A model generated the notes under the pieces. The model worked only from the letters and a program-made list of their open reading frames with translations, was not told the origin of the DNA and did no database searches. Shown piece by piece: positions 28,542-35,809 of a DNA stretch of 64,000 bases (position 1 is the stretch's first letter; each line of letters starts with the position of its first letter). This DNA is from LMUY01 sp964244655 (GTDB taxonomy: Bacteria; Pseudomonadota; Alphaproteobacteria; Acetobacterales; Acetobacteraceae), in contig CAXTJU010000003.1 of assembly GCA_964244655.1 (NCBI GenBank), positions 27,204-91,203 of the forward strand. Reading direction: 5' to 3'. The position numbers and the translations under genes are program-made.

Positions 28542-29285
28542 TCAACCGGTCCACGCCGCCGCCGCGATCGCCAGGAAGTCCGCCGCCACCAGGCTTGCCC
28601 CGCCCACCAGCGCCCCACCCACGTCCGGCAGCGCCAGCAACGCGGCGGCATTAGACGGCTTCACCGACCCGCCATACAGGATGCGGACTGCCCCACCATC
28701 TGAAAGCCGCCGCGCCAGTTCCGCGTGGATGAACGCGTGCATGGCTTCCACGTCCGCTTCCGTGGCGCTTTTGCCGGTGCCGATCGCCCAGATCGGCTCA
28801 TAGGCCACCACGCCGGCAAACCCGTCCGGCAGGCTGCCCGCCAATTGCGCGCCGATGACCTCCATCGCCCGCCCGCTGCCGCGCTGCCCATCCGTCTCGC
28901 CCACGCACACGATTGGCGTCAGCCCCGCCCCTTGGGCCGCCACGGCCTTCTGCCGCACGTCCTCGTCCGTCTCGCCATGCTCGGCCCGGCGCTCGGAATG
29001 GCCCACGATCACCCAGGCCGCCCCGGCATCCGCAAGCATGGCGGCGGCAATGTCGCCCGTGTGCGCGCCGCACGGCCCGGCGTGGCAATCCTGCCCCCCC
29101 ACCATCACGGACGACCCGGCCAACGCCGCCGCCACCGCCACCAGCTGCGTCGCGGGCGGGCACACCAGCAGGTCGCAGCCGACCGCTTCGCCCCGCACGG
29201 CCCCAGCCTGCAAAGCAACGGCCAGGGCCGCCGCCTCTGCCGTCGTGGCGTTCATCTTCCAGTTGCCGGCGATCAGTTGGCGCAT
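28542..29285 (-). CDS. tpiA: Triosephosphate isomerase
   Basis: Interconverts dihydroxyacetone phosphate and glyceraldehyde-3-phosphate. All three catalytic elements are visible in this 247-residue barrel: the lysine in AGNWKMN, the histidine in VIVGHSERR, and the glutamate in AYEPIWAIGTGK, followed by the phosphate loop ILYGGSVKP. The ATG at 29285 has a GGAGG box five bases upstream; ATG 29297 is a possible longer start. It diverges from ppiD across about 110 bases, which must hold both promoters. Confidence 0.96.
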   Translation of the reverse strand: MRQLIAGNWKMNATTAEAAALAVALQAGAVRGEAVGCDLLVCPPATQLVAVAAALAGSSVMVGGQDCHAGPCGAHTGDIAAAMLADAGAAWVIVGHSERRAEHGETDEDVRQKAVAAQGAGLTPIVCVGETDGQRGSGRAMEVIGAQLAGSLPDGFAGVVAYEPIWAIGTGKSATEADVEAMHAFIHAELARRLSDGGAVRILYGGSVKPSNAAALLALPDVGGALVGGASLVAADFLAIAAAAWTG

Positions 29286-29397
29286 GGGTCCCTCCATCGC
29301 CCGTGCGTAGCCGGGCAGGGTCCGGACTGGCAATGCGCCGGGGCCGTCCCTATGGTGCGCCGCCCTGGTCCGCAGGGCTGCCAACAAGGTTGCGCCC

Positions 29398-31290
29398 ATG
29401 CTCGGCTCCCTCCGCCGCTTCGCCTCCACCTGGCCTGCCAAGCTGCTGTTCGTCGTTCTCGTGGGCTCGTTCGGCTTCTGGGGCGTCGCCGGCCGCCTCG
29501 GCGGCGCGTTCGGCGGCGACGACCCGAACAGCGTCGCCACCGTCGGCAGCCAGCGGGTGGACCCGGCGGAGCTGCAGGAGGTGTCTCGCCGCATGCTGGC
29601 CCAGGCGCAGCGCAACAACCCAGGCCCGCCCACCGCCGGGCTGCGCCGCGCCGTGGCCGAGCAGGCATTGCAGCAGTTGATCATCCAGGCCGCCTTCAGC
29701 GCCGAGGCCACCCGCCTGCGCGTGTCGGTGACGGACGAAGCCCTGCGCCAAGCCACCTTCGAAACGCCGGCCTTCCAAGGTCCCAACGGCCAGTTCGACC
29801 GCGCCACCTTCCAGTCCATCCTGCGCAACAACGGCTTCACCGAGAGTCGCTACCTGGGCCTGCTGCGCACCGACCTGGCGCAGCGCGAGGTGGTGGAGGC
29901 GGTGCGCGCCGGCGGATACTCGCCCGACCTGGTGAACCGCCTGGTGCTGGTGTTCCAGGGCGAGACGCGCACGGCGGACCTCGTCTCCCTGCCATTCGCC
30001 GCCGCAGCCGCCCCGCCCGCGCCCACCGCGGAGCAGGTCGAACGCCAATACGACGACGACCTGACCGACTACCGCGCCCCGGAGTATCGCCGGGTCAAGC
30101 TGGTGGTACTGACGCCGGAGTCGGTCGCCAAGGACATCACGGTCACGGACGAGCAGGCCCGCGCCTACTACGACGCGCACCAAGCGGACTACAACCAGCC
30201 CGAGACCCGCACGGTGCAGGTGCTGGTAGCGCCGACCGAGGCCGCCGGCCGGAACTTGGCCACGGCCTGGATCTCCGGCGCCGACTGGGCGGCCATCCAG
30301 AAGCAGGCGGCCGCCGCGGGCGCCTCCGCGGTCGAGCTGCCCGGTTCGACCGAGGCCGCGTTCCCCTCGCCGGACCTGGCGCAGCCAGTGTTCGCCGCCG
30401 CACCCAACGCCGTGACTGGGCCGGTGCAGGGAGAAGGTGGTTGGACCGTGTTCCGCGTGACGCAGGCGACGCCCGCCACCGTGCAGCCGTTCGAGGCGGT
30501 GCAGGCCGCGGTGAAGGAGCGCGCCGCGCTGGACCAGGCCGGCGACAAGGTGTTCGACAGCGCCAACAAGGTGCAGGACGCGCTGGCCGGCGGCGCCAAG
30601 CTGGACGAGCTGCCGACGGGGCTGGGCCTCGCCGCCGTCAGCGGCACGCTGGACGCCTCCGGCAACACGCCGGAGGATTTGCCGGCGCCCATTCCCGCTG
30701 CGCCGGCGCTGCGCCAGGCGATCATCGCCAAGGCGTTCGCGCTCAGCCCCACCGATCCGCCCACGCTGGAGGACGGCCCGGGCAACTCGTTCTACGCCGT
30801 CGCCGTCGAGGCCGTGACGCCGCCGGCGCAACTGCCGCTGGACCAGGTGCAGGCCCGGGTGCGGGACGACTGGACCCGCGCCGCCCGGCGGCACGAGCAG
30901 GATATCGCGGCCACGGCCCTGCTGACCGCCGTATCCAACGGCGCCACCTTGCAGGCCGCCGCAGCCGCAGCGAAGCTGTCCGTCACCCGCAGCCCGCCGA
31001 TCGGCCGCAGCCAACCGCCTGCCGGCATCCCCGCCGAGCTGGTGCAGCCGCTGTTCGCGACCGATGTGGGGCACGCGACGGTGGTGGAATCCCCCACCGG
31101 CTTCACCGTCGCCGTCCCCGTGGCCATCGCCAAGCCTGACCCGGCGACCGACACGGCGGCCCTCGGCCAACTGCGCACCCGGCTGGCGGGGGCGGCGAGC
31201 GACGACCTGGAGATGCTGTTCGCCGCCGGCCTGCGGGACCGGCAGCACGTCACGGTCAACCGCCAGCTGTTCGACAGCATCGCCCAATGA
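29398..31290 (+). CDS. ppiD: PpiD-like periplasmic folding factor
   Basis: A 630-residue protein anchored by one N-terminal membrane helix (LLFVVLVGSFGFWGVAG), with the rest in the periplasm. A SurA-like N-terminal chaperone domain (about residues 40-200) is followed by a parvulin-like region around EYRRVKLVVLTPESVAKD and the TVTDEQARAYYDAHQADY segment, and a long C-terminal part. This matches PpiD, which helps proteins emerging from SecYEG to fold. Whether the parvulin domain is active is unclear; E. coli PpiD has little isomerase activity. It overlaps trpE by four bases (ATGA), a linkage seen in many alphaproteobacteria. Confidence 0.9.
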   Translation: MLGSLRRFASTWPAKLLFVVLVGSFGFWGVAGRLGGAFGGDDPNSVATVGSQRVDPAELQEVSRRMLAQAQRNNPGPPTAGLRRAVAEQALQQLIIQAAFSAEATRLRVSVTDEALRQATFETPAFQGPNGQFDRATFQSILRNNGFTESRYLGLLRTDLAQREVVEAVRAGGYSPDLVNRLVLVFQGETRTADLVSLPFAAAAAPPAPTAEQVERQYDDDLTDYRAPEYRRVKLVVLTPESVAKDITVTDEQARAYYDAHQADYNQPETRTVQVLVAPTEAAGRNLATAWISGADWAAIQKQAAAAGASAVELPGSTEAAFPSPDLAQPVFAAAPNAVTGPVQGEGGWTVFRVTQATPATVQPFEAVQAAVKERAALDQAGDKVFDSANKVQDALAGGAKLDELPTGLGLAAVSGTLDASGNTPEDLPAPIPAAPALRQAIIAKAFALSPTDPPTLEDGPGNSFYAVAVEAVTPPAQLPLDQVQARVRDDWTRAARRHEQDIAATALLTAVSNGATLQAAAAAAKLSVTRSPPIGRSQPPAGIPAELVQPLFATDVGHATVVESPTGFTVAVPVAIAKPDPATDTAALGQLRTRLAGAASDDLEMLFAAGLRDRQHVTVNRQLFDSIAQ

Positions 31291-32768
31291 CGCCGGAGTT
31301 CGCCGCCGCCTACGGGGCAGGGCAGGGCGTGCTGGTCGCCGTCAAGGACGTGGCGGACCTGGAAACCCCGGTGGCCGCGTTCCTCAAGCTCGCGCACGGC
31401 CAGCCCAACAGCTTCCTGCTGGAAAGCGTGGAGGGCGGTGCCTCGCGGGGCCGCTACTCCATCATCGGCATGGCGCCTGACCTGCTGTGGCGCTGCCAGG
31501 GCGGCCGGGCGGAGGTGAACCGCGACGCCCTGGCCGCGCCGCACGCCTTCGTGGCGGACGGCCGCACGCCGCTCGACAGCCTGCGCGCGGCCATCGACGA
31601 GTGCCGCATGGCGCTGCCCCCCGGCGTGCCGCCGATGTGCGGCGGGCTGTTCGGCTTCCTGGGCTACGACATGGTGCGGCTGATGGAGCGCCTGCCGGAC
31701 AAGAACCTGGACGTGCTCGGCCTGCCGGACGCGCTGCTGCTGCGCCCCACCCTGTTCGCCGTGTTCGACACTGTGACGGACGAGCTGACCCTGGCCGTCC
31801 CCGTTCGCCCCGCCCCCGGCGTGGGCGCGGTGCAGGCCTGGGACGCGGCGCAGGCCCGCATCGCCGACGCGCAGGCCGCCCTGGCCCGCCCGCTGCCGCA
31901 CGTGGCCGCCCCGGTGACGATGCCGCCGCCGGACCCGGTCTCCAACATGGACCGCGCTGCGTTCGAGGGCATGGTGGTGCGGATGAAGGAGTACATCGCC
32001 GCCGGGGACATCTTCCAGGCGGTGCCGTCGCAGCGGTTTTCCGCCCCGTTCGCCCTGCCGCCGTTCGCGCTGTATCGGGCGCTGCGCCGCATCAACCCGG
32101 CGCCGTTCCTGTTCTTCCTGGATTTCGGCGACTTCTGCATCGCCGGCAGCAGCCCGGAAATCCTGGTCCGCCTGCGCGACGGCACCGTGACCATCCGCCC
32201 GCTCGCCGGCACCCGCCGCCGGGGTGCCACGCCGGAGGAGGACGCCGCCCTGGAGGCCGACCTGCTGGGCGACCCGAAGGAGCGGGCGGAGCACCTGATG
32301 CTGCTGGACCTCGGCCGCAACGACGTGGGCCGGGTGAGCGCCATGGACACCGTGCGGGTGACGGAGAGTTTTGCGGTGGAGCGGTTCAGCCACGTGATGC
32401 ACATCAGCTCCACCGTGGAGGGCTGCCTGGCGCCGGGCCTGGACGCGGTGGACGCCCTGGCCGCCGGCTTCCCCGCCGGCACGCTGACGGGGGCGCCGAA
32501 GATTCGCGCCATGGAGATCATCGAGGAGCTGGAGCCGGTGCGGCGCGGCTTGTACGGCGGCTGCATCGGTTACTTCGCCGCGGACGGTACGATGGACACC
32601 TGCATCGGGCTGCGCACGGCGGTGGTGAAAGACGGCGTGATGCACGTGCAGGCCGGCGGCGGCGTGGTGTCGGACAGCACGCCGGAGGGGGAGTTTGAGG
32701 AGAGCCGGCAGAAGGCGCGGGCGCTGTTCCGGGCGGCGGAGGAGGCGGTGAGGTTTGCGGCGCGGTGA
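31287..32768 (+). CDS. trpE: Anthranilate synthase component I
   Basis: Makes anthranilate from chorismate, first step of tryptophan synthesis. The 493-residue protein has the tryptophan-feedback region LLESVEGGASRGRYSIIG, GGLFGFLGYD, the chorismate-binding core (FQAVPSQRFS, FLDFGDFCIAGSSPE, RPLAGTRRRG) and the catalytic LLDLGRNDVGRVS. The usual partners trpG, trpD and trpC, which commonly follow trpE in alphaproteobacteria, are not downstream; instead an AT-rich patch begins within about 20 bases. The glutamine amidotransferase subunit must be encoded elsewhere. Confidence 0.96.
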   Translation: MTPEFAAAYGAGQGVLVAVKDVADLETPVAAFLKLAHGQPNSFLLESVEGGASRGRYSIIGMAPDLLWRCQGGRAEVNRDALAAPHAFVADGRTPLDSLRAAIDECRMALPPGVPPMCGGLFGFLGYDMVRLMERLPDKNLDVLGLPDALLLRPTLFAVFDTVTDELTLAVPVRPAPGVGAVQAWDAAQARIADAQAALARPLPHVAAPVTMPPPDPVSNMDRAAFEGMVVRMKEYIAAGDIFQAVPSQRFSAPFALPPFALYRALRRINPAPFLFFLDFGDFCIAGSSPEILVRLRDGTVTIRPLAGTRRRGATPEEDAALEADLLGDPKERAEHLMLLDLGRNDVGRVSAMDTVRVTESFAVERFSHVMHISSTVEGCLAPGLDAVDALAAGFPAGTLTGAPKIRAMEIIEELEPVRRGLYGGCIGYFAADGTMDTCIGLRTAVVKDGVMHVQAGGGVVSDSTPEGEFEESRQKARALFRAAEEAVRFAAR

Positions 32769-32809
32769 CGTCAAGCGGCGTTTTTACACCCATCACAAAG
32801 CAGGGCTAA

Positions 32810-33123
32810 ATGGTCCCACCTGTTGAAGACGAAAACATAATTTCTGACTCCCTAACACAAGAGGAAAGGGATACTATCGTTGAGGCAGCCGCAAAAAAGG
32901 TATTAAAGGAGTTTGTGAACTTTGTAAGCACCCAAGTTGGACCGTTGGTAACAATATCATATCACCTGTATGTTTAGAAAGAAAAATTGGTGGTATTAGT
33001 ATTGCAATAGTTGGAACTATTTATCCTTCTGCAACTCTCATTTGTAATAATTGCGGAAATACAAAAACTGTGAACTTAAATATTTTAGGCATAGGAGATT
33101 CTATCTTGAAAAAGAGCGTATAA
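32810..33123 (+). pseudogene. Small zinc-ribbon protein, interrupted by a -1 frame change at a slippery site
   Basis: The ATG at 32810 opens 55 codons (MVPPVEDENIISDSLTQEER...) ending at TAG 32977. The frame one base back continues the protein far better: CELCKHPSWTVGNNIISPV, then IGGISIAIVGTIYP and CNNCGNTKTVNLNILG, ending TAA 33123. The two CxxC pairs form a small zinc ribbon of a type seen in uncharacterised bacterial proteins. The change is exactly -1 and lies at or just after GCA AAA AAG (heptamer 32893-32899), with GAGG about eight bases upstream, as in E. coli dnaX. It is either programmed frameshifting, a one-base deletion in an A7 run, or a sequence error. The stop overlaps the next ATG (TAATG). 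Confidence 0.6.
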
Positions 33124-33563
33124 TGACAAGCTCCACTCAGCCTCCAAGTGCCGTAATTCAGTCGAATCCTAGCTATACAATGAAGTCTCCCGAGCAAAGG
33201 GTGACTGTTCCAGAATATGTTGAATTTCATATGATTCTTGATCAAGAACTTACAATTATATCAAGGCCAGAGACTGGCGTAATTGGATCAGTCGGATTTA
33301 CCTCGCTTGGGGCCGCAATTGCTCTGATCGGACCAGTTGTGTCGGTATATACAAAACTGGAACCATATAATTTATAAAAGCAGGCGGCAATCCCTCAAGC
33401 AGTCGATATATCTGACGTTGCAAACGTGGGTGCCTTCTCGGCCTGCTTTGTCTTATCTATAGTTTGTTTGATCATATTTAGTTTAGGTTTGTGGCGCAAT
33501 CGAGATTTGGCGTCTAACATACGTAACAGACAACGGAGAGGTTTCCCCAAAGTTAATAACTGA
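33123..33563 (+). pseudogene. Two-helix membrane protein gene with an internal TAA
   Basis: The ATG at 33123 opens 84 codons (MTSSTQPPSAVIQSNPSY...) including one hydrophobic helix (VGFTSLGAAIALIGPVVSVY) and stops at TAA 33375. In the same frame, with no shift, the sequence continues as KQAAIPQAVDISDVANVG, a second helix (FSACFVLSIVCLIIFSLGLW) and a basic tail (RNRDLASNIRNRQRRG) to TGA 33561. The tail resembles the C-terminus of small alphaproteobacterial two-helix proteins, so the internal TAA looks like a nonsense mutation. The 84-residue product with one helix may still be made. It is translationally linked to the zinc-ribbon gene. Function unknown. Confidence 0.6.
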
Positions 33564-33913
33564 GAAGGATTACCTCTTCGCCGTAGAGACTGAGGACTCA
33601 AAGGATAAAAAGGTATATCAGTCAGTCGTTTACGTCGCAGCGCGACCGTGCCAACTGCTTCCAGCGTATAATGCACCGCTTTTGAAGGAGCAGGAACATA
33701 AACTATTCCGCTATCATCGTGCAGCAGTATCGATCTCTCAAACTCATCACACGTCGCCGTAGCCGGCAAATAAACCCCAAGCCTCCGGCAAACCCCATCC
33801 GCCGACCGGACCGACCCCCGCCCCGACCCCATGATCGCCAACCCGGCAAATTCCCGCTCCAAATATCCAGCTTCGTTGCAGAAGCTCACGCACGCCTGGC
33901 AGGTCCCGTCCAT
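33395..33913 (-). CDS. Small cysteine-rich protein with a C-terminus altered by the insertion
   Basis: The ATG at 33913 overlaps the yeiH stop by one base. The first 60 or so residues form a small cysteine-rich protein (MDGTCQACVSF..., GSVRSADGVCRRLGVYL, ATCDEFER) of a kind found in Acetobacteraceae, usually ending shortly after the last cysteine. Here the frame runs on for about 110 residues, antisense to the AT-rich patch, giving a tail unrelated to any family I recognise. The native stop was probably lost when the foreign DNA inserted near 33735. The cysteine pattern suggests metal binding; function is unknown. Confidence 0.6.
   Translation of the reverse strand: MDGTCQACVSFCNEAGYLEREFAGLAIMGSGRGSVRSADGVCRRLGVYLPATATCDEFERSILLHDDSGIVYVPAPSKAVHYTLEAVGTVALRRKRLTDIPFYPLSPQSLRRRGNPSQLLTLGKPLRCLLRMLDAKSRLRHKPKLNMIKQTIDKTKQAEKAPTFATSDISTA
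33487..33762 (+). other. Start-less open frame at the right end of the AT-rich patch
   Basis: An open frame with protein-like composition (IEIWRLTYVTDNGEV, SPKLITEKDYLFAVETEDS, VYQSVVYVAARPCQLL) overlaps the end of the two-helix gene and reads out of the AT-rich patch into native GC-rich DNA, where it stops at TAG 33760. It has no ATG, GTG or TTG start near its beginning and its last few codons are antisense to a native gene. It is probably a truncated third gene of the insert, cut at the junction. I do not recognise a family; an accidental open frame is possible. Confidence 0.35.
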
Positions 33914-35313
33914 CAATGCGCCAGCGTCGCCCAATACTGTCCGAACACGTACACGGACAGCACGAACCCGATCGCCACGTTCACCACCACCCCCGCGGTG
34001 AACGCCAGGAACGGCTTGCCGCCCGCTGGGGCCAGTTCGCGCAGCCGGGTCGTGAGGCCGATGCTCAGGAAGCAGAAGGTGAACGCCCAAGTCCGCAACG
34101 CCGTGATCGGCGCGATCAGCCCCGGCTTCACCACCGTGTTGTACTCGGCGAAGCTGGCATGCCGCACCACGTAGGTGATCGCCACCGAGGCCAGCAGGAA
34201 GCCCACCACGAACTTCGGGAACCGCCACCACACCTGGGCGAAATCGACCCGGCCGCCCCGCGTCTGCGTCTCCCAGCGCGTGACCGAGATGATCGACAGC
34301 ACCAGCGCCCAGATGCCGATCCACACGTCCCGCCCCACCACCTTGATGAGCGTGTAGGACCACACCGCCTGGTCCGGCGTGCCGGCGATGCCGGTGGCGG
34401 GCCCAACCTGGCCGCCATAGGCCTGGGCGGCGGCGAACCCGGCGGCGTCCGCGAACTCCGAGGTGCCGATCCACGCGCCGCCCACCCCGGCCGGCAGCTG
34501 CAACAGGCGGGAGGCCAGCGGCAGCACGAAGATCATCACGATCGCCCACAGCACTACCAGCGTGATGGCGATCGGCGGGTGCTCCTTCTTGGCCCGCACC
34601 GCGCCCGCGATGGCGATGGCCGCCGACACGCCGCACACGGCGCCGCCCGCGCCCAGCGTGGCCGCCAGCCGCTTGTCCAAGCCGAGCCGGACGGCCACGA
34701 AGAAGATCACCAGGAAGGTGGCGATCGACACGATGGACGCTTGCAGGATGGCGACCGGCCCGGCCCACAGGATCAGCGTGAACGGCAGGGTGGCGCCCAG
34801 CAGCACGATCCCTGTCTTGACGTAGAACTCCACCCGGAACCCGGCATCCAGCCAGCGCGGCAAGCCGACCAGGTTGGAGATCAGCAGCCCCACCACCAGC
34901 GCCACCAGCGGCGGCTCCAGGTTGTAGCGCACCGCCTGGTCCCAGCTGCCTGCCGCGAAGATCGCCACCGACAGGGCGTACAGCAGCACGAAGGACGGCA
35001 CGAAGGCGCGCGGGTGGAACCCGAGCGCCACGCCCGCGCCGGTGAACAGGGCGAGCCACAGGGCAAGCTGGGCGGCATAGCGCGGCGCGTTGGCCGCCAG
35101 CTGCGCGCCGAGCTGCGGCAGGGTGGACCACTTGGCCGGCGTCACCGCGAGCCAGGCCAGGCTTCCGCCGCCGGCGAACAGCGCGTAGGCCGCCGCGACC
35201 AGGCCGAGGCCGAGCCAGACTGCCCACCAGTCCTCCTTGCGCCACAGTTCCGACCAGCCGGGGGCTGCGGCGCGCAGCTGCGGTCCGGGGCGTTCGGGAG
35301 TGATCTGGTCCAA
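33913..35313 (-). CDS. yeiH: YeiH/UPF0324-family putative anion exporter
   Basis: A polytopic inner-membrane protein of 466 residues with about ten or more hydrophobic segments. The core signatures of the family are LGATLPFTLILWAGP, GAGGAVCGVSAAIAIAGAVRAKKEHP, FADAAGFAAAQAYG and TLIKVVGRDVWIG. Members are predicted sulfate or related anion exporters; evidence for substrate is thin. No ATG lies at the start: TTG 35319 and TTG 35313 are both possible, and a GGAG box sits seven bases before the second. It diverges from the glycine riboswitch. The start-proximal leader contains an inverted repeat at 35334-35361. Confidence 0.85.
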   Translation of the reverse strand: MDQITPERPGPQLRAAAPGWSELWRKEDWWAVWLGLGLVAAAYALFAGGGSLAWLAVTPAKWSTLPQLGAQLAANAPRYAAQLALWLALFTGAGVALGFHPRAFVPSFVLLYALSVAIFAAGSWDQAVRYNLEPPLVALVVGLLISNLVGLPRWLDAGFRVEFYVKTGIVLLGATLPFTLILWAGPVAILQASIVSIATFLVIFFVAVRLGLDKRLAATLGAGGAVCGVSAAIAIAGAVRAKKEHPPIAITLVVLWAIVMIFVLPLASRLLQLPAGVGGAWIGTSEFADAAGFAAAQAYGGQVGPATGIAGTPDQAVWSYTLIKVVGRDVWIGIWALVLSIISVTRWETQTRGGRVDFAQVWWRFPKFVVGFLLASVAITYVVRHASFAEYNTVVKPGLIAPITALRTWAFTFCFLSIGLTTRLRELAPAGGKPFLAFTAGVVVNVAIGFVLSVYVFGQYWATLAH

Positions 35314-35333
35314 ATGCAAGCTCCAGGAAACGG

Positions 35334-35361
35334 CCTGCTTCGATTGCCTTCGGCAAGCAGG
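35334..35361. repeat. Inverted repeat in the yeiH leader
   Basis: CCTGCTT at 35334-35340 is matched by AAGCAGG at 35355-35361, and an inner TTGCC/GGCAA pair closes on a TTC loop. The element lies about 20 bases upstream of the yeiH start and could be a leader hairpin or an operator for a dimeric regulator. No regulator gene is adjacent. Confidence 0.45.
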
Positions 35362-35554
35362 GCTGGCGCTGTGTGGCCGCGGGCACTGGCACCGTCAACG
35401 ATTGGACTGCCGAGGCTGAAATAAAAGACAGACTTGCCATCGTGCAGAATGCCAGTGGAAGGAACCGGCTGCCCACCCGGCGCGGCCGAGACGAACCTGC
35501 TCCCCCGCGGTTGCGTCCGATGCCGGCTTCCGCCATGGTGCATCCACCCGAACC

Positions 35555-35755
35555 ATCCGTGCGGGAGAGTGCAGCATCCTTCGCCAAGCGGGGGGCTGCC
35601 GCCGAAGGCGCAACCGGCCCCCGGAAACGCTCAGGCACAAAGGACCGCACGGCGCCAGGGTCTCTGGAAAGCCGGCCCACCGATCAGGGCCGCACCGACG
35701 GAGTAAGGGTCGCGCGCGCCGCGCCTGAATCTCTCAGGTACCGCGACAGAGGGGG
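35555..35755 (+). promoter_or_regulatory. Tandem glycine riboswitch upstream of gcvT
   Basis: Two consecutive aptamers with the characteristic glycine-riboswitch core. The first runs from GTGCGGGAGAG (35560) through GCCGAAGGCGCAACC and CGCTCAGGCACAAAGGAC to the closing strand near 35650. The second runs from TCTCTGGAAAGCCGGC (about 35661) through GCACCGACGGAGTAAGG and AATCTCTCAGGTACCGCGAC to about 35752. The conserved CUCAGGxAC elements appear in both. It precedes gcvT by about 55 bases. In known cases glycine binding turns the cleavage operon on. I did not resolve the expression platform, but the short distance to gcvT suggests control of translation initiation. Confidence 0.93.
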
Positions 35756-35809
35756 GCCGTTCCCGCAAGCAATCCAGCTCGCGGGCGGCCACCTGCGCGG
35801 AGCCTGCCC

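Larger units (their letters stand above)
32785..33740. other. AT-rich foreign insertion between trpE and the yeiH block
   Basis: From just after trpE to about 33735 the sequence switches from very GC-rich coding to visibly AT-rich DNA with A/T-ending codons. It holds two small disrupted genes and one start-less open frame, all on plus. Both edges are abrupt: on the left within about 20 bases of the trpE stop, on the right inside a native minus-strand gene. The 7-mer catcaca occurs at 32791-32797 and 33745-33751; this may be coincidence or a trace of target duplication. No transposase, integrase or terminal inverted repeat was found. Confidence 0.75.

Noticed and set aside
28725..31139. An 804-codon plus frame overlapping tpiA and ppiD
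   Set aside because: Composition is arginine/proline-rich noise; ppiD in another frame has clear family features.
32791..33751. Target-site duplication catcaca flanking the AT-rich patch
   Set aside because: A seven-base match is weak, one copy lies slightly outside the apparent junction, and no terminal repeats or transposase support transposition.
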